Assembly (NCBI GenBank): GCA_004794785.1
Contig: SJOL01006428.1
Coordinates: 676,223-740,222 of the forward strand
Direction: 5' to 3'
DNA: 64,000 nt
Source of the DNA: Opisthorchis felineus
Taxonomy: Eukaryota; Platyhelminthes; Trematoda; Opisthorchiida; Opisthorchiidae
A program made the position numbers and the translations under genes. How positions within the stretch are numbered: position 1 is the first letter of the stretch; each line of letters opens with the position of its first letter. This document shows, piece by piece, positions 1-13,560 of this stretch. The notes beneath the pieces were generated by a model. It did not search any database. It worked only from the letters and a program-made list of their open reading frames with translations, and had not been told where the DNA came from.

Positions 1-2477
1 CAAGATGGTTTCAGGTAGAGTGAGTTTTGACCATTTGGGTTTTTATTATTGGATGCCTCAAGTTAGCAATCTGTGTTGCTCTGGGGATCCGTGGGACAGA
101 TACTTAAGAAATTTTGCTAACAGGGCAGGTAAATGTGATATTGGTTTTATTTTAACGCACAATTTATACAGACGTTTACACTGATTGACACTGGTGAACT
201 AAAGTCGGGCTCAACAGGGTAGGATCACTAATATAGAAAGAAAAGTAACGTTTGTAAGGTATTCAATGAAGGTGGTCTTTTCGGAACCCACTCTGAACCG
301 ATAATGAGCTTAATTTCTGGTCTGTTGACTCAAATCATATGAAAACACATTTTTTATGGAGTCTCCGGGGTTTTAATTAACCTATAGTCTGCAGTGTAAA
401 CAATTCCACACAATTCATGTTGAACCTAGCTAGAGCAACTCAAGCCCGAGAAAACCTTTGTGAATCACAGAGGATTATCAGCAGATTAATTTGTTTGACC
501 TCTCATGAGCTGTTTTGTTTCCAGATCATATCTATGTTTGTGGGGTATCTTCATGTAGCCAAAAGAATCAAGCTTAAATCACATGTTCCCTGGAAGTTCC
601 ATGGTTAACTTTGAGAAGCTTGTAGCAATGATATGAAAGAAGTGCGTTGAAGAGATCGGAGTACATGTAGTGGACACGGAAGAAGGTCACCAAGTTTCCA
701 GAATTATAGCATAAACTAATTTTTTTATATGTGCTGAGTAGGTGTGTTATTGTGGGTACGTAAGAAACTCAAAAGCCGGCAAGAAATTTGAGTGCAGGTC
801 GGCCAACTTAGGTGTTCCCACACTTTGTATGACTTAGTATTTCATTTTGCCACATTTAACAATTGTCCAACAACCTACATCCTATTACACTTTCTCAACA
901 ACCCAATAATAGCCCTGTATGAACAGAAGCACAACCCTCCATTCTAGAACAGTTATTGTTTCTTTTCGATCTTGCAAATACACCATTTATTAAAATTCAA
1001 ACGGCAGACTTATCCTTCGATCAAAGTTAAATCTTGTAGAGAGGACTGAGTCAGTTCTGATGGTGTTCGATTTCGCCTACTGGTTAATGATCATTTGGTT
1101 GTTAATGCATACACCCAGCTTGACAGCTGGCTTTCAAACGTTTTCTAACATACCAAGAAAAGTCATCCCTGCACACTTACTACAGCAATCGATTTTATAG
1201 TTCACTAGAACACCATGTTGTGAAAAGTGGCTTACCGAACAACATTGTGGTATAGTTCCATAACTGGCAAATTCATCTTTTTCATTCTGTTTTTATTCAT
1301 CAATATTACAGTATTCCATTGAGATGAGTTTTCAGGCTTCGTGCTTTAAATATGCACCTAATAATCACTCTGTTCTGCACTCGGTAATTAAATTTATGGC
1401 AAGAAACAGTCTACTAATCGTTTTTAGATCTTGATATCGTTTAATGGATATACGATGCCATGTATGAGATATTGTTAATGTGGTCCAGATTTCTCCTTCA
1501 AATTTCGATATTGCTTGAGGAGACGCCATGAGTTGAGCTTTAATCTGTCGTTTCCGGATGATTTTTAAGTCTCTTTTCCCGTCTTGTAGGAATCCAGTCT
1601 CCGAGTTATTACTACTGACGTGACTGGAATTCTTTTCTCCTATTCTACCATTTGAGGAGTTGGAAGCCTTAGTTAGTCCTTACTGTTCTTGTCATCAGTG
1701 CAAGAGTGAAATTACTCGAGTATGATTACTCGATATCGTCTTTACACGCTGAACTTTGGAACTTATAGGGTCCTAGTTGTGCCAGTGTGTCCTAATCGCT
1801 GCTAGACATGGGCAGCGACTGAAACCTGGTCTATTAGTTGGCTATGCATAAACTCAGTACCCAAGAATTAAATGGACTTCGTTAGAGCTACTTTAAGCCT
1901 TTGAAGTAACATGGTCTTAAGTAGGCCCGGATTTTTCTTATTTAGACTGTACCGTCACTCCATAACACGGTACACTGACCACGCTTCTAAACTTGTCCGC
2001 CTCTGCTAAGCAGCTACGATTCATGTCCAATTGAGAACTGGTGTTCATGTCCAACTATATTAAAACAAGTGACAAGCTAAGATGGCACCAAACTGGTCAA
2101 GCTTAGTGATTTTTCCAGGTTTTTAATAAATGGTTTGTTCTGGGCAATGCCGTCACAGATAGGCTTATCTTATGGGAACAAACTAGTATACCGGCCTCAA
2201 AATAGAAGCAAAATTTGACTTCAACCAAGTAAAACAATCATTCTTTAGAAAAATAACTCACCGGAACTCACACGGTTGCTTACATTTTACGGGAATTTGG
2301 CGTAGAATGACTTTTCTACTGCAAGCTGTCCCTGATGGAGGGCTTCAAATTGATCCCAAGGCAAACAAAACAGTTTGGTTGCTTTCGAAATTATTCAGTG
2401 CGTTGAATTTGATAGTCGGCCAGAATGCTATTGTAGACAATCGCTGAACATCATGATTACGATCCATGACATACAGG

Positions 2478-2498
2478 GTGTGGCAAATTTTGCCACAC
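2478..2498. repeat. 21-bp palindrome GTGTGGCAAA-T-TTTGCCACAC
   Basis: Perfect 10-bp arms around a single T, preceded by ACAGG. Such termini occur in transposon inverted repeats, but no partner or transposase was found. Confidence 0.9.
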
Positions 2499-3777
2499 AC
2501 ACATTTTTATTAGACTGTCATTGTTAAGTTGGGTGTACCAAAACAAAACGCATGCTGTACCTAATGTGTGGGTGCAGTTATCGTGGTAAATGCAAGTCTC
2601 TGGTGTGATGTCTGACGTACTCGTGAACAGCTTAAATTTCCTGGTATTTTGTGTTGAAGCTCGTGGGTATGAAGTGTACTCTCTATCGCCATACTAGATT
2701 CGGATGCTAAGTGCTAACTAGTAAAACGAATAAGTGACATGTATGCAACAGGGTGTGTTTGTGTCAACGTCAACGAAGGTTCACGCGACTGGTATCTGAG
2801 GCTTCGGGGCTGACTTTCACGGATGAAAATTGTGAATACGGTGTGCGTGAAGGACTTACGTCAAACCCTACTTTCTGCATTACTAGAATCCTAGTAAATG
2901 TTAGGTCCCAGATAATGCACGTAGATATCAGTATGGAGGATAGGGTAAGACTCAAGTCCAATTATTACTGGAATAAACCGTGATCAATCATCAGTTACCG
3001 GAGTTTGCAGAAAAACACTACAGACGTTGCGGTGACTACAACATACCAACTAAGGTTAAACAATACTAATTTTGGTATACCTTCACCATATTTCAAGATT
3101 TTAAAATGGCATCGGTGTCCTTGCTGTTGTCTCTGTATTTGTTCGTGGGTTACCATAACAACTGTCAAGTTGTCCATTCGACTTGATATTCTACCTCGAG
3201 GGCAGCAGTCGACGATGCTGAAAATACGAATAATTATTGCACGCCGGCAAAGGTTTTTTAAACATATTCAGCGCCTATGATGATAACTCCCACCAGTGTT
3301 CACAGTGACTGCGTGACTAGATTATTACATTTTAGTTGAAGTATGATGCGTTTCACAATTAGTGAGGGAGATGCGTGAGTATGGTATGAAAAGATTCGTT
3401 AGTCTACACCACTTCGGTACAACGGGAGGCTGCCTAAAGCATGCCAAAGGATTGAGTGTGTCAAATCACTAGTTGCAATAAAACGGCTGGTCGAAATGTT
3501 TGGACTAAATAGTCTATCTGAAAACTGTTCATTCAACCTGTGTCCTGCTATCCTTCGAAAGATTCACATATACGAGTAATAAAAGTATGACTAATTTTTG
3601 AGTGAACAGTAAATACTCAGTGACATAGGGCCGTCATTTGCGTATAGAGACCCTCTGGCCAAAAATCCTTTCACGTGTTTCACTAAAAATCAAGCGCACA
3701 AGTCAATCGTGTTACTCGGAAAACGTGTTTCCTTCGGTCCTGATGGGATAACCATTAGGATGTAGAATAAAACAGTA

Positions 3778-3800
3778 CCTCCCACGTGACACGTGGGAGG
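3778..3800. promoter_or_regulatory. 23-bp palindrome with two CACGTG E-boxes
   Basis: Perfect 11-bp arms CCTCCCACGTG and CACGTGGGAGG around a single A. Each arm ends in a CACGTG hexamer, the site of bHLH-ZIP (Myc/Max/USF-type) factors. No gene is visible within several kb, so function is conjecture. Confidence 0.6.
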
Positions 3801-6800
3801 CAATATTTAATAGCGCAACACTTTAAGAGGTTCGATACCAGTTTATCAAGAGAACCTAGCTAGTGAGCAGCATAAGGAAGATTTGAACTTTCTACCAGAA
3901 TTCTGTCATGAAGGAAAACGCAATCTATGCCAAAAAGCAATCGAGAATTATGCAAACATTTCATTCTCGTTGTCAGTGACCAGGAATGTGTATCTCAGTG
4001 AGTTCCAAGGAAACTCGAATGCATGACTTACGGGTTGGTGGTTGAAAATTATATTGGTGAGCCACGAAGGACCAAGTCATGGAGCACAAAACAATTTCGA
4101 CGGAAGAACTGGAACAACTTGAATGGTGGAACTAGTCAGTTTTGTCGAATAGTGGGAAACCAGAAATGATCGCAGTTAATAATATGCCAACTACATGCAG
4201 TGGGGCTAAGAAGTGAGTTTCCTAAAACAATGAATATTCTAAACTTTTAACCGTGAAAGAAGGTCTATTATGCGAACCGAAAACCCTGGCCTTTACAAAA
4301 AAATCTAACAGGGCTCCACCGAGGCAGGTGACATTTGTTTGTGTAGTGGCCTTAATGGCTTAAGCGTAACAACAAAAATAAAGTTGTTCCTTTTGTCAGT
4401 TCAGATGAATGAGAGCCTTTCCTCATTCTCATACTCTCAAGCTCTCTGCATGTCTACTGTTTGTCAGGAGTACTTTAATGAATATTAACAGCAAAGAAGA
4501 ACAGATATCTGATCCACAGGCTTCGTTTTCTACGCCGAAGCCACCATCAATAGAACGCGTGCTGAAGTGTATGACAACTGCAACACAACAAGTCTGATTG
4601 GAGTGATGAATGGTATGCAATGGAAACTAAGCCTACCAAAGTCTTTAAAAAACAGAAAAAAAGGTGATTTTGCTTTAACGTAAGCTCGCCATCGAGAAGA
4701 AGATTGGAGCAAACAGTCGGTTCCAAATCGTGTTGCAATTCATTGGTCTGTTACTACTTGGAAGTCCTGCAACATAGCACACGATTGCCGAGACATTCAA
4801 GGTCTGGGAGGATCTCACAATATGATTCCGAGATGCGACCAAAACTTGTGGGTGCTTTAAAGTAGTAGCGGAATGAATTCTAAATAAGGGTTGGTTTTTT
4901 GACGTCTAATAATTTGTTTGCACATGCTGCAGATTCAGACAGTCGCCCAACTTAATAAGGATCTTAGCACAATAATCATACACTGAGCAATTATGGTTGA
5001 CATTACCATCAAACAAAAGATGTTGGTGCGTAGCTTCAAATTTATTGACTTTTGATATGAAACCGTTTTTTCATCGTCAAGGAACCTTTGGAAATCAAGT
5101 TTGTCATAAATCTTTTAAGTGAATGGTTACCTGAGACTTACCGCCTCATCGTAATCGAATTACTATCATTCCATTTGATACTACATACGGAGCTTCTTGA
5201 CCGAGCTACCTAAGTGTTCAAGATAAACCTATCAAAAAGCCCCGCTGACTGCCTGTCGTATGCTAATGAGAGTGTGACCACTCGAGCTATTCATTGATTG
5301 ACGCATAACATTGATCGGTTTTCTCTGACGCTTGTGTGTCATTGCCTTGTAGTTTAAATTTATGCTCGATGTTCAACGTTTGTTAGACTGCTTTGTGGGA
5401 GTTAAAAGAGATTATTTTGGAGACCAGCACTACTCAACGATGTGGTTAATGACCATGGTACAATTGTGTCGCCTAGTTTTAATGAGATAAAAATCACTCG
5501 AATCTGCAGAGTTATGGTTTTTCTGCAGGCAAACAGTAAAAGCCGGTTAAACACCTCAAATATCTCAATACCCCGTCCAGTATCCAATGCCAATCTCAAC
5601 TCCATCTGGGAATTTCGTTGCCACACGTTAGTCACGATATCACAGTCATCTGTAAGGACAAAAATAATTCATCTTCGAACCAAGATCAACCATGTCCACT
5701 AGGAGCTGATCATACTTTCGTGCCATTCATGCCAGTAATGGGCACCATGCTTTATAGGAACCTACAGTTTTCTGATAACGAATAGCATAGAGGTGTTAGG
5801 TTGGAAAATTGTTGATAACTATGGGTCAATGTGTCAAATTTGGAAATAAGAATAGTATGGCCTCTGTGGCAAAGGCGTCAGTTGTCGGAATAAGTTCAAC
5901 TGTGAAGCCATGTCAAATTAGCTTCTGTTATTGTTGGATAAAAGTGTTCACCTTCCAGAAATCTTGGTTGTTTTTGAGACGGAAACATTTGTCCATCATG
6001 ATGTACCTAGATACGTAACTAGAGGTTGAAGGGAGTGCCTGATTACAAATGCCTTCAAAATCTATTGGATGATTTCAAAATTTTGGATTTTGAGGCATGG
6101 CGACTGTGTCCCACATTCACTTCAACTGCATGATTACTAACTGGAAAATTATTGGAGTGCACTGTGGCCCCACAACGTAATTCGATTTTTTGATTCTTAC
6201 ATTGAGAAACAAACTACGTGACGAGGGTTTTGAAGAGATTCCTACTTTATAATGGGACTTAATGAAATCATCAGAGCGATCACTCTTGATCAGGCGGTGG
6301 CGACGGAAAATGTGTATTCACAACAGTAATAAATATAATTCCTTACAGGTCGAAATCGCCTAACTTGGTGAGCAAAGCGTACATAGTCAACATACATGCT
6401 CATCTTAATTTAACTCGCCTTATTAGTGACAACACAACTGAAGTTTTAGAGCTGAACTTCTGGTCAACAGTGACATTTGTTCAGTTACTCACCGGGTTCT
6501 GGCGATTATAACACAACCACGCTAAATCTTGTTCCGATGACAAAGCGACTACACGGTCAGGTGGCTTCTAAGATAAGCACCCGAAAAATGTGACGTAACC
6601 TTCATTTGAGTTCGTCAGTCAGTTTTCAAGAAACAAAGGCACAGTCGATTGAATTTAGATACCTTATGAACGGAGCATTATTCATAAGCTTGATATCAAG
6701 AAGTGACTGCAGGAAGATGTCGAAATGTGGACTACTTCTCGTGTCATCATTGACCCTTAGAATTTCGGACGATATTGTGGAGAATTTGGCTGAATAGAAA

Positions 6801-8681
6801 TTCTGTGAATACCCATTTGAATTTCTGAACGGGGCTTTAGAAGACAGTTAAAAATTTATTGTATATAAGAACAACCGTATGTGTTACTCACCGCTTCTTC
6901 GTGGAGATTTTTCTATAGGCATATTATAACAACAGCTAGGAGTAACAATCATATTTCTTGTATCAATTTACAATCGCAAGCTTCACCATCTGATTATGAA
7001 TCCGACCAAGCGTTGTCTAATCAGATCCTCGCACTTCTGGGGACAAAATATTCAAAAGACTCAAAGGCTCCATCCACCACTGGGAGCACACAGTTGCTTA
7101 TACTTCAATAGCTTATGGAACGAGAAGGCTGATTTTTAAGGAATTCTGAAGGATCGCATGGATACTCGACTGGCCCATCAGTAGTAAGTTTCACATTGCA
7201 AATTTCCCCATTGATTTATAGCACCGGCGACGGTCACGAATGAAATGCAGCTCATGGAAAGACGAGGTTTCTAATATCCAATGTATTGCTTAAAATATCT
7301 CACTTGTCGGCAAGATGAGACACAATGCTTTAATAAAAACAACAACTACTGATAAAATTTTTGAACACCTGAATGAAAGGTCAAGATCATCCAACATTTT
7401 GTAGCCTTATTAATAGGATCACTTCTTTCCAGTGGAAGGTAACGAATTCAAAACGCAATATTTATATCCGGATGTCGCTTTTTAGGTAGACGCTCCTGTA
7501 TACCTTGAAAAGTGCGCAGATGCAGACCTGCATCCATTAACGCTTACTCCGAAATAAAACCATAATAAACACATCTTTTACCAAAATCCCATCCTAATAA
7601 TTTGCTTTACATGATTCGCCATATTTTGTTGTTACAGGCCAGAAAAAAAACCCAAGTTCCTTCAGCGGCTGTATGCGAGGGTTATGTCTGAGTGATGTTA
7701 GGTGACTTCATTTTTTGGAGAGTCTCTTCCAACTTTGCCTGACTGTCGAATTCAGCGGGAAGGATTACACAGTCATTCTAGGATAAGGACTAAACAGATT
7801 TAATGTTCGAGTAGGAATCTGAGAAACCTTTGTTGATGTGTTGACCGATGGACTACTATCTACTGGAAATTCCAAGTGTAAGATGACTGCCTGGTGATAC
7901 GTGGTAGATGTCAAATTTGGTTCACGAGAGGTGTGCTGAATGCATCCATCCAAACGTTAAGTTTTTTTCACGTCAGAGGTTGGTTTGTGAATGTAAGCCA
8001 TGTTGTTTTGTGAGGGTGAGTTTTTTAGAGAAGCAATATTATTCCTAAAATTGCCTAAATATTTCTTGAAACTAATGATGTTCAAATATGATGAGGGTGC
8101 TGGCAATATGGTTTTGCGGGTTGCTCGCCCTTCTTGGTTAACAGTTGGGAGTAATGCGGCAGTTCAACCATTCTTAAATCTTCTACCGGGCAAAATGTCA
8201 AGAAACGATTACTTTGTTCATACAGCTGTTTTGTCCGGCCGTTTTTTAGTATTCCAAACTCACGTTTGGTGAGGACTTTGTTGTGCTTTTCGCCTAAAGT
8301 AAGATGATGCACGACTGACTAGAAGAACTTTCACCAGTGTTGTATTATATTTTACTACTGTTTCAAAACCGGAGCCTTTTTGAAAAACAAAGCATGAGCC
8401 AAAGGTGGCTCATCCTCGGACGTTTTACAAAGTTGCGTAAATTGGTATGGTTTTCAAAAGGCTAGATTTCTCATTCTTCGCCTAGATTTCCAGAATACAA
8501 AAAGCTTTGATATTTTTCTGGCCTTGCGCCAAAAAAGATAAAAAAAACTGTCTGTCCAACATTAACGTAGCATATTTTGCTTCCATGACATAAATTGCAA
8601 TAAAACCTTTTCGTTTTGCTTGACTCTTGCTATGGAAGCTTGATATGACGATGAAGTATTCTTCCATTTTTTAGACACAAT

Positions 8682-8705
8682 TTCTCCGGGAAATGCCCCG
8701 GAGAA
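8682..8705. repeat. 9-bp inverted repeat TTCTCCGGG / CCCGGAGAA
   Basis: Perfect arms with a 6-nt loop AAATGC. It could form a hairpin in DNA or RNA; no gene context. Confidence 0.85.
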
Positions 8706-9561
8706 TTATAGGATATTTGAAATTTGGGTGCTTCTAAAGGCATCTAGGATTGGTAGACTTGAAGACACTTGCAAGCTGGGTAGTTTATGGATCCTTGTCT
8801 TACAAAGATTTAATGAAATTTAAATCCGTTCAATGATCTGTTAAAACATAGTGACACCAACGTCTAGATGGCATGCTTATACTGTAATGAGTACGGGTAA
8901 AACCGGAAAAAAGCAGAGACTCTAATACAGAGAAGAGATATGTTGGACTGGAAAAGGATAATTTCACATTTGTCAGCATCTGGCTAGACGTTTTTAGTGG
9001 TCCCCGTTTATTTAATATCGCGGATAAATTCAGAAGTTTGCATGCTATTTCGCTAAAGAGCAGTTGGTTCCAGCATAGATAAAGTAAAATTTTGGGAAGT
9101 GAATGTTACACTTTATCTCCTCGTGAGGCCAGGACACCCATATATGCAGGGAGTAATAAATCGTCAGAATATAAGACATTACCGGGATAAAGTCAGCCGT
9201 CAAAATAAAAACTAGGTGGTTGGAAACTAACACGGTGTGTGAGAGTCACTTGCCTCCATTGGTTGACTAGCTGGTCGCATGGGCATTGGCGCCCATAAGA
9301 ATCGCTTTTATATACAAATTTCAGGCTAAAGAATTATTATGCGAATGGTTCTTTCGGTGGTCAGGTTCGTTCTTCTAAAAGACCTCTGGTAGTCTGTCAG
9401 TACATTGTAGATAGGTTTAACAGCTGTTGAAGTACTTTTTTAGTGTCCCGTATCCCGCAGGTGGACTCAAACCGAACTGAGATTGCTACGTACTTGTTCT
9501 ATCTAATAGAAATTAGTTCAGAACTCCGTTTGGATAGTTGCCTCGGTGTTCGAACAGTTCA

Positions 9562-9579
9562 GCTGGCTGAAAAGCCAGC
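9562..9579. repeat. 7-bp hairpin with GAAA tetraloop
   Basis: GCTGGCT and AGCCAGC flank GAAA, which would be a stable GNRA tetraloop if transcribed on the plus strand. There is no surrounding RNA gene that I recognise. Confidence 0.8.
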
Positions 9580-9954
9580 GTTTACGTAGCCGGCTAGCCA
9601 GATGATAAGATCGTGTGTTTCCCATACTATGTGATTTTTAACCAACTAATCTGAACCTTAACCAGTGAGTTTTATTCTGACTGAAACCTTCCCACATCCC
9701 ATTGATTGTAGTACGTATTGTATATATATCCTAGTATGAAGAGATGTCCAAAAGTTCCGCGTTAATTACTCCACTTCAGTCCTAGTTACGCTATCGATGC
9801 ATCCATGTGTGGATGTGGCTTTATTTGCCAAATCCTGTTATAGGCAAGTGCCAAGGACAATATTTATTAGAACTTTTGTTCGTGGATTGTTGGAATGCAA
9901 TTTCTAAAATCTAACCTTAATGACAATGAACAGCTGGTTCCATAATTTCAGTTG

Positions 9955-9978
9955 CTTCTGACGTCAGAAGATCACGTG
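9955..9978. promoter_or_regulatory. CRE palindrome next to an E-box
   Basis: The 16-bp palindrome CTTCTGACGTCAGAAG centres on the full CREB/ATF consensus TGACGTCA (9959-9966). A CACGTG E-box follows at 9973-9978. The two motifs are exact; regulatory use is unproven. Confidence 0.5.
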
Positions 9979-12599
9979 CCATTGAGTGATCTCACCTAAG
10001 TTATAGATGAACATGTGCATTTGAGGGAATTTATCATTCACAAATCTAAAACGTATTTAGTGTGCCAGTGAAATGTTTCTCCAAATCATTTAACTTGTAC
10101 AGATGATTGAAACGCCAAGCTATTTGCTTTCTCTAGATGTGGGAGTGAGTTCCGGTAAAATGTACAAATAGGAGTTTAGAGCAAAACACCTTAACTTACC
10201 CTGGGTTAACTGTCACACTCAGGCCAAAGCAGGTCGCATATTACTTTAAAGCGCGGCCTCGATACATATACAGAAATCGCCTTAGTTCATGATTGTCCCC
10301 CGATGGGGAGAGTTTATTTCGAGTAATTCTTGAACCTTCAAACTTTCAGGGCTTCAAAGAATGACCAGATTTTGGCAAATTGTCACAAAATAAAAAAATA
10401 TTCAACTTATATGCTGTCACACATCTATTTGCAGGCCAAGTCTCTGCTGCAGAGGATTCAGTAGAACGTCACTTGGAGCTTACGTCTGGGGTAATATCTG
10501 ACCAAACATGTTTCACAAAAACCGTCACTCTTTCATTTTGGAAGGGTATTTGAGAAACCTGACAGTTTTTCTTGACCAAACACTACTTATAGGTTTTACA
10601 GATATAATTTAACAGCCTTGGTGAAGAAGCCCTGCGTTTTAAATCAATCAAGCTTGCTGTTTATCAGGAGCAAACTCAGTTGGGAGAGGGCATTGAACTT
10701 CAGATAATTGGTTTAGTTGGGTTGGCTTTATTGGAACTCCGAAGCCTATGCCAGATGCATAAATCGCCCATAAAACAGTTGATGGACTGTGTTTAGATAG
10801 TTAGCCCCAACCAAGGACCAAACCTAGAATCTGCTGTTCGAAATCTTTAAGTAATAGTCTTAAGTTTAGTGACAACATTGTTCTTCTAAGAATGTCTTTA
10901 TCTCGATTTTTTGCGTGGTGGAAACCGTTCAACCAACTAAAGTTTTCAGGTATGTCGATAAATTTATTTTTTTCATCCAAAGTAGATCATTTTTACCATC
11001 ATTACCATCTGATCTATTCACCTACTGCTCCCGAATTAACCCACAACCTAACCACTCTTTTCTTGCTGCTTGCATAAAAGATCCTGCTGAAGATGTTCTC
11101 AAACGTATATACATTCTCTGTGATTCTAACTGTTTCAGGTACCTCGGAATGAGTTTCTTCTTCGCCCTGATTTAGGTTGTTTATGTTGAGAAAATCTTTG
11201 TATTTTTGTGAATATTCTTCCTGTGTGGAGACAACGCCAGCTTAGTTGTTCTCATAATTTGCGCAGCTTTTGGTATTTCTCACCATTTAAAACCACTCTT
11301 TATTTGTTTCCATATCCTGCTTGAGAAAGACTGTTGTCTGGTCAAGTAGGGCTTGAAATTATTTTTTAGTTTCATGTGTGTTCACAAATCTATGTGCCCT
11401 CTTTCAGTTATGTTCTGCTGTGATTGTTTAGAATGCCACATCACGTGTATCACCTTTTCCCTTCAGAACTTCCATTCACTCCAAACCAGCATGGTCTTGT
11501 GGTTATACAAAAATGCTACCAAACACTTGTGTGCCCTTACACTCCTGCAAGCAACATCAGTTATTCCGTTCAGAGTTCACTAAATCCTCATTATTGAGGC
11601 CAGATTACAAACAACTTTCCCCACTACTTACCTTTTTGCTTTCTGATTATCATCACAATCAACTTTAATCATAGGAATTGGTCGAAATCGAGTCCAATCA
11701 AAAAGGATTTAGTGAACTCTGTGTATCCTTTGGCGTAACTTATGTGCAGTGGAATATGATGTGAAGGGAAAATTTATTTAGGCGGAAATGAAACCGGACA
11801 GCTGGTGACCAGAAAGCTCAAAGTTAGTCCTCGGTTTTCGAGTGATTGTTATCGTGGACAGATTGTGCAACTGTGGATAAACAATAAATTAACTCATGGT
11901 TTCATGGGCCAGAGAATCGACCGGATCGGTATAATCCCTGGAACTAACCTCCTTCGTAATGGTTCTTACTTCTACACTGTTGTGACTAAATGGTCTCAGA
12001 TTTTATCTCCAGATAGGATGTAGACCGAGGACTACGGTGGTCCACACTAATTTGACGTGCATTTTGGACAGTGTACGTAACTAAAACACAAGTCATTTGA
12101 GCGTAAAAAATGCTACAAAATCCAAGTAGGATTGACAGAATCCATATACTGCGATATTTTAACAGGTTTTTAAACGTCTTTCTTTTTTGGTTGGTTAAGA
12201 TCCCGGACCCAGGAGGCAAATTTTTTTCCTCACTGTTTAACGGATGCCCCTGAATTGACAGGCAATCCGGATAAGATCGTTGTGAGTCTCCTAAGATAAT
12301 TTTCCATTGGCAATTTTACTGGCATCATTCACCAACGTGATTATTCATGAAATGGTGAAATTTTTTTAGCTGATTTTATAAATCGGCATAATTCGAATCT
12401 GGAGCTCCCTGTAAACCTCAATAAATATTTCATTTGAATTTGACGGACAAGCATACGAAAAAGTGGACGCTGTTGCTATCGGCAGTCCTTAAGGCGCAGT
12501 ATCAGCGGATATCTTCATGGGGATGGCGAAACAAAACGCCGTTACTTTAACTTCGGTATGTCTGCTGTTATTACTGAAATGTAGCATGTTCAGTCCCTC

Positions 12600-13560
12600 T
12601 AAGACTACATTTATTCTACACACTCAAAACTCCGTGTTACATCTGAGTGAGAATCCAACGACAGCCTAGGTCTGCTGTATGTAATTATCTGCAAACTGCA
12701 GCCTCTATCTGCAGCCTGCTGTCTACCGCAAGAACACAAGCAGCGGTCCATATTCAAAGTTCTCTAGCTACACGCCAGTTGCTCATAGGCGCGGGCTGGG
12801 AAAAGCTGTTACTCTACAGTGCCAAGAGATTATAAAACCGGGATCAAATACGGCAAGACAGTGAATTCCTGAAAAGACGCTGCTGTCGAATGGTTATTCA
12901 GAGCCACCCACTTAGATCCACATTATAGACGGAATGCAACCTGTCCAGGTTCATTCAACGAGCAAGAAATGTGCATACATTCTTCTTCAGTTCAAAGGCG
13001 ATCAAGTTAACACTGACATAAGAAGTTAGCTCACTTTTTTGTTGAAACACGCTTACGATGCAGCCACGCTACGTATCATACTGATCACCGGAGGACTTGC
13101 TCGACGAATGCATGAGCCTAGCCTGTCTAATCCATCTAACTCTCGTGCAGTCAACGAGTTCTACAACAGGAGTAGAGACCCTTAGATTCGTAGGACAGAC
13201 AGTTACCTAGAGGAACATGCGGGAGAATGCACTCCAAATGCTGCCAGGAAAACCGTCGGGTCAAAGATCAGACCACAACCTTGCATCCTGAATAGCCTGA
13301 CAGCTGTTGAACACTGTCCATCAGATTGACCCAGTCAGCTCCTATAGTATCCTGTCCCGCAACAAAATCCTCAAGTTGTTAGCATTAGCATAAGCGCTGC
13401 TGATTGTATTCTTCCAGCCGGCATTGATCAGGGGACTTGCAGAAATCCGCCACTCAGTGTGTGTTCAGTATGGCTTTGTAACTTTATTTGTATAACTTGT
13501 AAGTCTCTGCGACTAAAGAGGGTGGAATAAATGTTAACATACCGTAGCATGTCTTTTGTC
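12600..13560. other. More GC-rich patch, possible old repeat
   Basis: By eye this is richer in G+C and in CAG/CTG words than its flanks. It carries an AATAAA at about 13527 just before composition returns to normal. Several frames are locally protein-like, but each is broken by stops and none aligns to a family I know. An eroded retroelement is the likeliest explanation. Confidence 0.25.

Larger units (their letters stand above)
1..12600. other. No gene recognised
   Basis: AT-rich DNA with only short open frames (under about 92 codons), none domain-like on either strand. It holds the palindromes at 2478, 3778, 8682, 9562 and 9955. The overlapping frames at 8000-8312 were read on both strands without a recognisable product. 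Confidence 0.6.

Noticed and set aside
8000..8312. Overlapping ORFs on both strands
   Set aside because: Both frames look weakly protein-like but match nothing I know, and open frames on both strands of the same DNA are common by chance.
12647..12835. Candidate retrotransposon gag frame
   Set aside because: No CCHC zinc knuckle or capsid motif could be read in any frame; kept only as a GC-richer patch.
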